Assembly (NCBI GenBank): GCA_035288865.1
Contig: DATDZA010000008.1
Location: 1-64,000 of the forward strand
From: GCA-2688775 sp035288865
GTDB taxonomy: Archaea > Nanobdellota > Nanobdellia > Woesearchaeales > GW2011-AR4
Length of the DNA: 64,000 nucleotides
Direction: 5' to 3'
Position 1 is the first letter of the stretch. Each line of letters starts with the position of its first letter. Shown piece by piece: positions 43,277 through 50,602 of this stretch. Made by a program: the position numbers and the translations under genes. The notes beneath the pieces are model-generated. The model was given only the letters and a program-made list of their open reading frames with translations. It was not told the DNA's origin and did no database searches.

Positions 43277-44008
43277 ATGGAAAAATTGGCTGATACAAGG
43301 ATTCTCGAGCATGTTGGACTTACAAGAAATGAGTCTCGGGTTTATATTGAGCTGTTAAGGGCAGGTTCCTCGTTAGCAAGAGATATTGCGAGATTGATGA
43401 ATATGCACAGAACTTCAGTATATAGCTGTCTCGAGAGGCTGCAGAAAAAAGGGCTTGTTTCAGTTACAAACCTGGACAAGAAAACTTATTTTGAGGCGGT
43501 TGATCCCAATAAATTGGTTTCCCTCCTAAAAGAGAGAGAGGAAAGATTGAAAAGCGTGCTTCCAGAACTTAAGAAGCTTAAGGACTCAAATTTTTATACG
43601 AAGCATGAGGTTCAATACTTTAAGGGCAAGCAAGGTCTAAAGTCTGTTTTTGATGAGATTTTATCTATAGGGGAAAGCTATGTCGGATGGGGCCCTGAAA
43701 GAAAAATAGAATCATTACTAAAATATTACTTTATGCATTATATTGAAACAAGAAAACAAAGAAAGATTCATGCAAAACTTATTTATTTTGAAAATTCACG
43801 AGGAGAGCAGCATACAAAAACACCTCTTGTAAAGATCAGATACCTGCCAAAAACATTTTATCAGCCAACCGCCCATAGGGTTTATGGCGATAATGTTGCA
43901 ATCTTGCTTCTTGAAGAGAATCCCTTATGCATAATAATAAGGAACAACGCAATTGCAGAAAGCTACAGGAAGCACTTTGATATACTTTGGAAAATGGCAA
44001 AGAAATAA
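43277..44008 (+). CDS. TrmB-family transcription regulator
   Basis: The 243-residue protein has an N-terminal winged helix (LGL-type start VGLTRNESRVYIELLRAGSS, then DIARLMNMHRTSVYSCLERL and KKGLVS) with a coiled linker, and a C-terminal effector domain like TrmB/PLD-type (VQYFKGKQGLKSVFDEIL, YGDNVAILLLEENPLCIIIR). Family members sense sugars or other ligands. The palindrome at 43225-43246 suggests autoregulation. A membrane protein gene follows 2 bp after the stop. Confidence 0.9.
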   Translation: MEKLADTRILEHVGLTRNESRVYIELLRAGSSLARDIARLMNMHRTSVYSCLERLQKKGLVSVTNLDKKTYFEAVDPNKLVSLLKEREERLKSVLPELKKLKDSNFYTKHEVQYFKGKQGLKSVFDEILSIGESYVGWGPERKIESLLKYYFMHYIETRKQRKIHAKLIYFENSRGEQHTKTPLVKIRYLPKTFYQPTAHRVYGDNVAILLLEENPLCIIIRNNAIAESYRKHFDILWKMAKK

Positions 44009-44010
44009 AA

Positions 44011-44772
44011 ATGGTAATACCAGACAGCAATAATCAAAAAAACAAATTAGAGAAATACAAAATAGCAGTATTAATAATCCAACTAATATTAGCTATTATT
44101 GGAGGATTCGCCGGAGGTTATTTTTATACACAATTTAATATTAATACTCAAAATTTAGGTGATGATTCCAATGCACAAAATTCACAAGGAAATAACAATA
44201 AGCAGGTTCAAGGCAGTGGGTCTATCTCCGAGAATACGTACATTAATCAAGAGCCAATTGCAACAAGCTACGAAATTAGCCCTTCTAGAAAATTAAACGA
44301 CATTAAATTAGAGCTTCATAGAAATGTTACTTATGAAAATGTAGAAAAATTTTTAATAGAATTAAGAAAAAAACAATTATTACAAAGTTTAAGTGATTAT
44401 ACCTCTGTTGGTAAAACGCCAGTAAATACTTATTTTTACATTGTGCATACTGATTTTAATAGCCACGGAGAAGATTTTTTGGAGCGTATTTTAAGGAAAC
44501 AGGCGGGATTTGACGCACAAGATAGATATGCATACTATGAAGTTCATAATTTAAATAATAAACTTTTCTTGCTAGTCTATATAAACGAGCAACAACTTAA
44601 TAATTATTACCTAGATGGGAAAACCCCAAGAACTATAGAAGTTTACCCTTATCCATTTGAAAATAAAGATTCTCTTTTGATTATCCCATTAGAAAGAATA
44701 GGGTATGCGGAATGGAAATATATCTCTCCAAAAGATTCCAGTATATTCATTTTACGACTTATTCTTCAATAA
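44011..44772 (+). CDS. Membrane-anchored protein of unknown function
   Basis: The 253-residue protein has one membrane helix (AVLIIQLILAIIGGFAGGYF, about residues 19-38), a polar Asn/Gln-rich linker, and an extracytoplasmic domain of about 160 residues with no recognised family. ATG 44011 lies just after the TrmB stop; an upstream in-frame start at 43987 would overlap trmB. The two genes probably form an operon, so the protein may be linked to the signal sensed by the regulator. Confidence 0.65.
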   Translation: MVIPDSNNQKNKLEKYKIAVLIIQLILAIIGGFAGGYFYTQFNINTQNLGDDSNAQNSQGNNNKQVQGSGSISENTYINQEPIATSYEISPSRKLNDIKLELHRNVTYENVEKFLIELRKKQLLQSLSDYTSVGKTPVNTYFYIVHTDFNSHGEDFLERILRKQAGFDAQDRYAYYEVHNLNNKLFLLVYINEQQLNNYYLDGKTPRTIEVYPYPFENKDSLLIIPLERIGYAEWKYISPKDSSIFILRLILQ

Positions 44773-44815
44773 TTAGATAAAAATCTTTTTAAATGGATAA
44801 CTCATACTAATCGTA

Positions 44816-45424
44816 ATGTCAAAATTAATCGCGCAAGGAGCAGAGGCAAGAATTTTTCTTGAAGATAATAAAATAAAAAAAGAAAGATTTCAAAAAACCT
44901 ACAGGCTAAAGCAGCTCGATAACAAGCTTCGCGGCTTTAGGACGAGAAGGGAAGCAAAGATACTTGAAAAACTAAATGCCATAAATTTTCCTTCCCCAAG
45001 ATTAATTGAGAATGATGAAAAAGAAAATTTAGTGATGGAAAAAATTGATGGCAAGCTTATAAAAGATGTTTTAGAGAAATTCGATTACAAAAAATTATGC
45101 AATGAAATTGGGAAAAAAGTTGCAATATTGCACAATAACCTGATTATCCATGGGGATTTGACTACTTCAAACATGATTTATAACAAGGAAATTTATTTTA
45201 TTGACTTTGGATTATCTTTTTTCTCTGAAAAAGCAGAAGACAAGGCAGTTGATTTGCATCTGTTAAAAGAAGCTTTGGAATCAAAGCACTATCGGATATG
45301 GGAAAAAGCTTTCAATTTAGTTTTAGAATCATATAAAAAAGAAGCAAAGAAATCCCATGAAACTTTAAAGCGGCTGGGAGCAGTGGAAAAAAGAGGGCGA
45401 TACCGTGCGAAACATGGAAGTTAA
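44816..45424 (+). CDS. bud32: Bud32 / PRPK kinase of the KEOPS complex
   Basis: The 202-residue atypical kinase/ATPase acts with Kae1 in threonylcarbamoyladenosine (t6A) modification of tRNA. LIAQGAEARIFLED is the small Gly-rich start, KKERFQKTYRLKQLDNKLR follows, then VMEKIDG, the catalytic loop IIHGDLTTSNMI and the metal motif FIDFGLSF. It is a stand-alone form; in many archaea it is fused to Kae1. The C terminus (GRYRAKHGS) is close to the family's conserved RxRG tail. It overlaps the next gene. Confidence 0.95.
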   Translation: MSKLIAQGAEARIFLEDNKIKKERFQKTYRLKQLDNKLRGFRTRREAKILEKLNAINFPSPRLIENDEKENLVMEKIDGKLIKDVLEKFDYKKLCNEIGKKVAILHNNLIIHGDLTTSNMIYNKEIYFIDFGLSFFSEKAEDKAVDLHLLKEALESKHYRIWEKAFNLVLESYKKEAKKSHETLKRLGAVEKRGRYRAKHGS

Positions 45425-46022
45425 GGCTATATTGTTTGACATGGATGGCGTTTTGGCGGATTCTATTGATGCATGGTATTTTGTTATTAATGATACTCTA
45501 GAACATTTTGGATTTGATAAAATATCTAGGGCAAAATTTGAAAGAAGATTTGGAGCTTCGATTGAAAGTGATGTCAAGACGCTTTACGTTGGAAAATCCA
45601 TTAGGGAAGTGGAAAGAGTTTATAATTTGAAATTCAGGAATAGGAAAAAATATGTAAAATTGTTCCCGCAATCAAAATCAGTTCTAAAAGCTTTAAAAAA
45701 TAAAAAATTGAAAATCGGGCTTTTGACAAATTCGACGAATAAGATTACATTTTCAATACTGAATCATTTTAAATTAAGAAAATATTTTGATGTTATATTA
45801 ACAATGAATGATGTCAAGCGACGGAAACCAGCCCCGGACATGGTTCTAAAAGCCTGCAGGATATTAAGAGTCACGCCTAAAAATACAATTTTAATTGGTG
45901 ACACAAGCAATGATATGATAGCAGGAAAAAGAGCCGGATGCGTTACTGTTGGATACAAGATAAGGGGAAATTATAGGATTGATGAATTAAAATATATCCT
46001 GAAATTCGTATCAACTAAGTAG
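45414..46022 (+). CDS. HAD-superfamily phosphatase (phosphoglycolate phosphatase-like)
   Basis: The 202-residue protein has the HAD motifs: ILFDMDGVLADS (nucleophile Asp), LLTNSTNK, and KRRKPAPDMVLKAC followed by LIGDTSNDMIAGKRAG. The helical cap lies between motifs I and II, as in subfamily IA. ATG 45414 overlaps Bud32 by 11 bp; GTG 45405 is also possible. It is the last gene before the histidine locus and may act on phosphoglycolate, pyrophosphate or a sugar phosphate. A similar HAD domain is fused to HisC downstream. Confidence 0.88.
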   Translation: MEVKAILFDMDGVLADSIDAWYFVINDTLEHFGFDKISRAKFERRFGASIESDVKTLYVGKSIREVERVYNLKFRNRKKYVKLFPQSKSVLKALKNKKLKIGLLTNSTNKITFSILNHFKLRKYFDVILTMNDVKRRKPAPDMVLKACRILRVTPKNTILIGDTSNDMIAGKRAGCVTVGYKIRGNYRIDELKYILKFVSTK

Positions 46023-46063
46023 TAACAGAAACATTTATATATTAGCTCTACTTTCCATAAACT

Positions 46064-46096
46064 ATGAAACGAGTTGATTATATTCATTGTGAGTGA
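46064..46096 (+). CDS. Leaderless mini-ORF (10 codons) at the head of the his locus
   Basis: MKRVDYIHCE starts at the predicted transcription start, 30 bp from the TATA box. The stretch encoding D-Y-I-H-C (46075-46090) is repeated almost exactly, in the same reading frame, in the mini-ORF that overlaps hisG. It is probably a leader peptide rather than a functional protein. Confidence 0.4.
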   Translation: MKRVDYIHCE

Positions 46097-46169
46097 AATT
46101 TGTTCTGGTTTAATTAGTTCTGACTTTAAAAATTCTAAAGGTTTAAGGCGAGTAGGTAGTGTTATTTCT

Positions 46170-46187
46170 ATGCATCATCATTGTTAG
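46170..46187 (+). CDS. Candidate histidine leader peptide MHHHC
   Basis: Three successive CAT codons, then TGT and a stop, 40 bp before tRNA-His. The same frame is open from a TTG at 46074, which would give a 37-residue peptide ending in the His run. A weak SD-like GGTAGTG lies 8 bp before the ATG. Consecutive His codons ahead of his genes are the mark of hisL leader peptides in enterobacteria. Confidence 0.4.
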   Translation: MHHHC

Positions 46188-46190
46188 TTC

Positions 46191-46226
46191 TTTCATTTTT
46201 TAGTTAGATTTTTTTGATTTTAATTT
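46191..46226 (+). terminator. U-rich tracts between the His-codon leader and tRNA-His
   Basis: tttcattttttagttagatt and what follows contain T6 and T7 runs starting 8 bp after the leader stop codon. U-rich tracts are the main archaeal termination signal and are bound by FttA, whose gene is at 55910. Confidence 0.5.
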
Positions 46227-46227
46227 T

Positions 46228-46337
46228 GGCTGTGGTGGTTTAACGGCAGAATAGACGACTGTGGAATTGCGCGTGAGCGTGCCCATAAATTTGCATGCAG
46301 AGCTCGTCTGGTGCGAGTTCAATTCTCGCCCGCGGCC
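46228..46337 (+). tRNA. tRNA-His (GTG) with 38-nt intron and encoded G-1
   Basis: G-1 is encoded and faces C73. The acceptor stem GCTGTGG/CCGCGGC pairs throughout with two G-U pairs. The anticodon stem GACGA/TCGTC encloses CTGTGG and C, with anticodon GTG at 46261-46263. The T arm GCGAG-TTCAATT-CTCGC is perfect. A 38-nt intron (46265-46302) follows position 37. The gene lies between the his promoter and hisG in the same direction, so it may be cut from the his transcript. Confidence 0.92.
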
Positions 46338-46360
46338 CTTTAATAAACCAAGGAGTAAAA

Positions 46361-46429
46361 ATGGAGCAGGAGACACAAATGGAAAAATTGGAAATGCCCA
46401 GTGATTGTATTCATTGTAGTGCCAAATAA
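46361..46429 (+). CDS. 22-codon ORF overlapping the hisG start
   Basis: The ORF starts 5 bp after a good SD (AAGGAG, 46350-46355) and ends inside hisG in another frame, so ribosomes that translate it would pass the hisG GTG at 46401. It contains D-C-I-H-C, the same repeat as the first mini-ORF. It may couple translation to hisG or serve as a second leader. Confidence 0.45.
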   Translation: MEQETQMEKLEMPSDCIHCSAK

Positions 46430-46982
46430 CAAGAGTTTGGTAAGTTATAGAGAGGCAACTTTGTCCTATTTAGGAAACCCGCCTAAGGAAAGAATTATCG
46501 AATCAAGAGGCGAGGACATACCATTCATAGTGGAGGAACTCTCACAAAATGGAAAAACTGTATTTGGATTAACGGGCAGCGACCTTCTGAAAGAATACCA
46601 ATTATCAAAATATGAATCAAAGTTATCTGTAATAAAAACATTCGTGTGGCTGGATGAGAAAGCAAAGTTCGGCAAGCCTACCTTATGCTTATTGGGCACG
46701 AAAGAGAAAAATTTTGAGCAGCTTCCAAAAAATCTTAAAGTTTGCATTAATTCAAAATACAAAAACATTGCAAAAAGATATCTTAATGTTTTGGAGAGCA
46801 AGGGATACAAATTTGTAAAAATATATCTCTCCGGCTCAACGGAGGCTGCTTATTGCAACGGATTATCAGATTTGGTTATTGATATAGTATATACCGGAGC
46901 GTCGATAAAGGAATCGGATTTAGAGGTGTATGATAAAATATTTGAGAGTGATTTTCTTGTAATCGGAGTTCAAGATGATTAA
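46401..46982 (+). CDS. hisG: ATP phosphoribosyltransferase, short form
   Basis: The 193-residue enzyme joins ATP and PRPP in the first step of histidine synthesis. Features are VFIVVPNNKSLV at the start (usually LPKGRL), LTGSDLLKEY, KYKNIAKRYLN, and the PRPP site IYLSGSTEAAYCNGLSDLVI followed by TGASIKESDLEV. It is divergent. Short-form HisG normally needs the HisZ regulatory subunit and lacks the C-terminal feedback domain; no hisZ is visible here. It starts at a GTG inside a mini-ORF and overlaps hisC by 8 bp. Confidence 0.87.
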   Translation: MIVFIVVPNNKSLVSYREATLSYLGNPPKERIIESRGEDIPFIVEELSQNGKTVFGLTGSDLLKEYQLSKYESKLSVIKTFVWLDEKAKFGKPTLCLLGTKEKNFEQLPKNLKVCINSKYKNIAKRYLNVLESKGYKFVKIYLSGSTEAAYCNGLSDLVIDIVYTGASIKESDLEVYDKIFESDFLVIGVQDD

Positions 46983-48690
46983 GCCAAGAAAAGCGGTCCT
47001 CAAGATGAAAGAGTACAATCCGCCGACTTCTGGAAGGGAAAATTCCATAAGATTGGATTTTAATGAGAATACAATAGGATGTTCACCCAATGTAATAAAG
47101 GTGCTTAGAAAAATACAGAGATATCCATTAGCAATGTATCCTGAATACATTAACCTAAGAAAAAATATAGCAAAATACTGCAATGTCAATACGGATGAGA
47201 TTATTGCCACTAACGGGACAGATGAGGCAATTAAAACTATAATAGAATCATATATTGAAAAAGGTAAAGATGAAATAATAATTCCGGTACCAACATATGC
47301 AATGTTTGAATTCTATGCGCAGTTGAATGAAGCAGCCATAAAAGAAATAAATTACAATAATGATTTAAGTTTCCCAGCAAAAAATATTCTTGACGTCATA
47401 AGTGCCAAAACAAAAATAGTAATTTTAGTAAATCCCAATAATCCAACTGGAACGTCAATAAATCAAAAAGAAATAATAAGAATAATTCAAAAAGCAAAAA
47501 AATGCAAATCGCTCGTTTTAATAGATGAGGCTTATTATCAGTTTTCTAGAAAAACTTCAATTCCACTAATTAAGAAATACGATAATTTATTTGTCATACA
47601 AACGTTTTCGAAGGCATTTGGGCTTGCGGGTCTAAGACTAGGATATATTATTTCAAACAAAAATAATATTAAAGTTATAGGGAAAGTTCTTTCCCCATAC
47701 AGCGTTAACACAGTGGCGGCCATTTGTGCTTCTGAAGCACTTAAAGATTCAACTTACATAAAAAATTATGTTAAAGAAATAAACAAAAGCAAGAAACTCC
47801 TTTGCAGAGAATTATTCAATCTTGGAATTCAATTTTATAAAACTTACACCAATTTTGTTTTATTAAAAATTGGATCTCAAGCTGCAATTTTTTGCGATAA
47901 ACTAAAAGAATTGGGGATTCTGGTAAGAAACAGAAGCAGCGACCAGCTTTTGCAAGGCTGCGTTAGAATCACCCTCGGAACCGTAAAGCAAACGAGGCAG
48001 TTAATCATAGCCCTTCGTCAGGTCATAAAAGGAATAAATCCTTTGCTGATTTTTGATATAGATGGCGTTCTCGTTGATGTTTCCTGTTCATATAGGTTTG
48101 CCATCAGGAAAACAGCTGAGTATTTTACTAAATCAAAAATAACTTTTGAGAAAATTCAGGAATATAAGAACAAAGGCGGATTAAACAATGATTGGGATTT
48201 GACTGAGGCAATAATCGAATACCAAGGAGTAAAAATAAACAAAAATAGTATAATCAAGAAATTTCAGAATTATTATAAAAATTTAATTAACAATGAAACG
48301 TGGCTTTTGGATAAAAAACTATTAGAAAAACTATCAAAAACATATTATTTAGCGATACTAACTGGGAGGCCAAGAAAAGAAGCAACTAAGGTTTTGAGTA
48401 AAAATAGAGTTAAGAATTATTTTAAGGTTGTTATTGCAATGGAAGATATTTCAATGCAAAAGCCAAATCCAGAAGGCTTATTGAAAATATTAAATCAGTT
48501 CTCTAATTTAGAAGCTTATTATTTTGGTGATACCGCTGATGACATGAAGGCTTCTGTCGCAGCAAATATAATCCCTGTTGGAGTTCTGCCGCCCCAAGAT
48601 AAGTCCAATTTTTTAGAAAATATTCTGGTAAAAAATGGGGCTAAGTCAATAATTCAAAATATCAACCAAATATTGGGAGCAATAAAATGA
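46975..48690 (+). CDS. hisC: Histidinol-phosphate aminotransferase fused to HAD phosphatase
   Basis: The 571-residue fusion. Residues 1-348 are HisC: IRLDFNENTIGCSPN, ATNGTDEAIKTII, NPNNPTGTSI, DEAYYQF and the PLP lysine in QTFSKAFGLAGLRLGY. Residues 352-571 are a HAD phosphatase: LLIFDIDGVLVDVSCSYRFA, LAILTGRPRKEA, MQKPNPEGLL and YFGDTADDMKAS. This HAD type is found beside or fused to his genes in other organisms, so it probably supplies histidinol-phosphate phosphatase, otherwise missing here. ATGA overlap with hisB at 48687. Confidence 0.93.
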   Translation: MIKPRKAVLKMKEYNPPTSGRENSIRLDFNENTIGCSPNVIKVLRKIQRYPLAMYPEYINLRKNIAKYCNVNTDEIIATNGTDEAIKTIIESYIEKGKDEIIIPVPTYAMFEFYAQLNEAAIKEINYNNDLSFPAKNILDVISAKTKIVILVNPNNPTGTSINQKEIIRIIQKAKKCKSLVLIDEAYYQFSRKTSIPLIKKYDNLFVIQTFSKAFGLAGLRLGYIISNKNNIKVIGKVLSPYSVNTVAAICASEALKDSTYIKNYVKEINKSKKLLCRELFNLGIQFYKTYTNFVLLKIGSQAAIFCDKLKELGILVRNRSSDQLLQGCVRITLGTVKQTRQLIIALRQVIKGINPLLIFDIDGVLVDVSCSYRFAIRKTAEYFTKSKITFEKIQEYKNKGGLNNDWDLTEAIIEYQGVKINKNSIIKKFQNYYKNLINNETWLLDKKLLEKLSKTYYLAILTGRPRKEATKVLSKNRVKNYFKVVIAMEDISMQKPNPEGLLKILNQFSNLEAYYFGDTADDMKASVAANIIPVGVLPPQDKSNFLENILVKNGAKSIIQNINQILGAIK

Positions 48691-49271
48691 GAACTGCTAA
48701 AATTTCAAGAAAAACCAATGAAACACAAATTGATTTAAAATTAAATATTGACGGCAAAGGTAAATACAATATTAAAACTTCAATTGGATTTTTTACGCAC
48801 ATGCTTGAAGCATTTGCAAAACATGGATTGTTTGATATCGAGCTGAATGCAAAAGGGGATTTGGACGTTGACCAGCACCACACTATAGAAGATGTTGGAA
48901 TTGTGTTAGGCAAAGCCTTCAAGGACGCTCTGGGAGAGAAAAAAGGAATCAGCAGGTCGGGGTATTTTATTTTCCCTATGGATGATGCTTTAGCAATTGT
49001 TGCGGTGGACATTTCAAACAGGCCTTATCTTCAATTTAATGCAAGATTCAAAAGGAGGTTTTGCGGCGAATTTGATACAGACTTAGTTGAAGATTTTTTT
49101 TATGGATTTTCAATCGGCCTCGGAGCAAATATTGCAATGAAAACAACTGGAAGAAGCGACCACCATAAAATTGAAGCAATCTTTAAGGCATTTGCAAAAT
49201 CAATTAAAACGGCATGCTCAAAAGATAAGCGGGCAATGAATGAATTGCTGTCAACAAAAGGACTGATTTAG
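48687..49271 (+). CDS. hisB: Imidazoleglycerol-phosphate dehydratase
   Basis: The 194-residue Mn-dependent enzyme removes water from imidazole glycerol phosphate. Metal ligands are seen in FFTHMLEAFAKHG, DVDQHHTIEDVG and GRSDHHKIEAIFKA. The length is normal for the single-function form. It overlaps hisC by 4 bp, and hisH starts right after its stop. Confidence 0.97.
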   Translation: MRTAKISRKTNETQIDLKLNIDGKGKYNIKTSIGFFTHMLEAFAKHGLFDIELNAKGDLDVDQHHTIEDVGIVLGKAFKDALGEKKGISRSGYFIFPMDDALAIVAVDISNRPYLQFNARFKRRFCGEFDTDLVEDFFYGFSIGLGANIAMKTTGRSDHHKIEAIFKAFAKSIKTACSKDKRAMNELLSTKGLI

Positions 49272-49853
49272 ATGATTGTTATCTTAGACTATGGAGCAGG
49301 AAATTTGAAAAGCGTGAAAAACGTATTGGACAAGATCGGTGTAGGCAGCAAAATAACTGATAATCCTGGAGATATCCAAAATGCAGACAGATTAATACTC
49401 CCAGGAGACGGCTCATTTGGATACTTAATGAAAAGCCTTCAAAGAAAAAAAATGGTGAAGCCAATAAAATATTTCATCAAATCAGGAAAGCCGTTTTTAG
49501 GAATTTGTTTGGGTTTGCAGGCTTTGTTTGAGGAAAGCGAGGAAAGTCCGGGAATTAAAGGGCTTGGTGTCTTAAAAGGCAAAGTAATACAATTCAACAA
49601 AGGAAAAATCCCACAGATAGGATGGAATACAATAACTCCTTCAAAAAATAATATTTTTAGGCAAGGTTATGTTTACTTTGTAAACTCGTATTACGCTGTT
49701 CCGGAAGATAAATCAGTAATTGCAGCTATGACAAATTACTACGTGAATTTTGCAAGCGCTGTTGTATACAAAAATATTTTAGCCATGCAATTTCACCCAG
49801 AAAAGAGTGGAATATTTGGAATCAATATACTAAGGAGATGGCTAAAGTGTTAA
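49272..49853 (+). CDS. hisH: Imidazole glycerol phosphate synthase, glutaminase subunit
   Basis: A 193-residue class I amidotransferase that supplies ammonia to HisF. LDYGAGNLKSVKNVL at the start, LILPGDGSFGYLMKSL, the catalytic Cys79 in GICLGLQALFEESEE, and the His-Glu pair in MQFHPEKSG are visible. It overlaps hisF by 16 bp. Confidence 0.96.
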   Translation: MIVILDYGAGNLKSVKNVLDKIGVGSKITDNPGDIQNADRLILPGDGSFGYLMKSLQRKKMVKPIKYFIKSGKPFLGICLGLQALFEESEESPGIKGLGVLKGKVIQFNKGKIPQIGWNTITPSKNNIFRQGYVYFVNSYYAVPEDKSVIAAMTNYYVNFASAVVYKNILAMQFHPEKSGIFGINILRRWLKC

Positions 49854-50602
49854 CCAAAAGAATTATTCCATGCCTTGATGTAAAAAATGGAATCGTTGTG
49901 AAAGGAACAAAGTTTGGGAATTTAAAGTATGCAGGAAATCCAGTAGAGTTGGCCGAAAAATACTGCAATCAACGAGCAGACGAATTAGTTTTCCTTGACA
50001 TAACTGCCTCATACGAGAATACGAAAACGAGCATAAAAATTGTGGAAGAGATCGGAAAAAGAATTTTCATACCTTTTACAGTGGGGGGAGGGATATCAGC
50101 AATAAAAGATATTCGTGCAATCTTGAATGCAGGTGCAGACAAGGTATCAATAAATACGGCCGCAATTAAAAATCCCGGATTAATAAAAAAAGCATCACGA
50201 CAATTTGGCAGCCAGTGCATCGTGGTTGCAATTGATGCAAAAAAGAAGGGAAAAAATTGGGAAGTTTATATTCAGGGCGGAAGAAAATCAACCGGTCTTG
50301 ATGCGGTCAAATGGGCAAAAAAAGCAGAAATGATGGGTGCAGGCGAAATATTATTGACCTCCATAGACAAGGATGGGACAAAAGAAGGCTATGACTTGGA
50401 GCTTACCAAAAAAGTTTCAGAAAGCGTTAACATTCCAGTAATCGCATCGGGCGGTGCAAACAGCCTTACAGGCATTTTAGAAGTTTTCAAAAAAGGCAAG
50501 GCAGACGCTGCACTTGCAGCTTCAATATTTCATTATAAAAAATTTTCAATCAAAGAAGTAAAAAAATATCTTTCAAAAAATGGAATTGAGGTAAGAATAT
50601 GA
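49838..50602 (+). CDS. hisF: Imidazole glycerol phosphate synthase, cyclase subunit
   Basis: The 254-residue TIM barrel forms imidazole glycerol phosphate and AICAR from PRFAR. RIIPCLDVKNGIVVKG holds the first catalytic Asp, VVAIDAKK the second, and FTVGGGISAIKD and IASGGANSLTGI are phosphate-binding loops. The by-product AICAR re-enters purine synthesis, linking it with the pur genes of the window. It overlaps hisA by 4 bp. Confidence 0.97.
   Translation: MAKVLTKRIIPCLDVKNGIVVKGTKFGNLKYAGNPVELAEKYCNQRADELVFLDITASYENTKTSIKIVEEIGKRIFIPFTVGGGISAIKDIRAILNAGADKVSINTAAIKNPGLIKKASRQFGSQCIVVAIDAKKKGKNWEVYIQGGRKSTGLDAVKWAKKAEMMGAGEILLTSIDKDGTKEGYDLELTKKVSESVNIPVIASGGANSLTGILEVFKKGKADAALAASIFHYKKFSIKEVKKYLSKNGIEVRI

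Larger units (their letters stand above)
46034..46227 (+). promoter_or_regulatory. Promoter and attenuator-like leader of the tRNA-His/his locus
   Basis: TTTATATATT at 46034 lies exactly 30 bp before an ATG (46064). The following 160 bp contain a leaderless mini-ORF, the very short ORF ATG-CAT-CAT-CAT-TGT-TAG (46170-46187), and two T runs (46196-46201 and 46209-46215). tRNA-His begins at 46228. Clustered His codons followed by a U-rich termination-type tract before his genes resembles an attenuator. No competing RNA hairpin typical of bacterial attenuators was found. The mechanism is inference. Confidence 0.55.
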
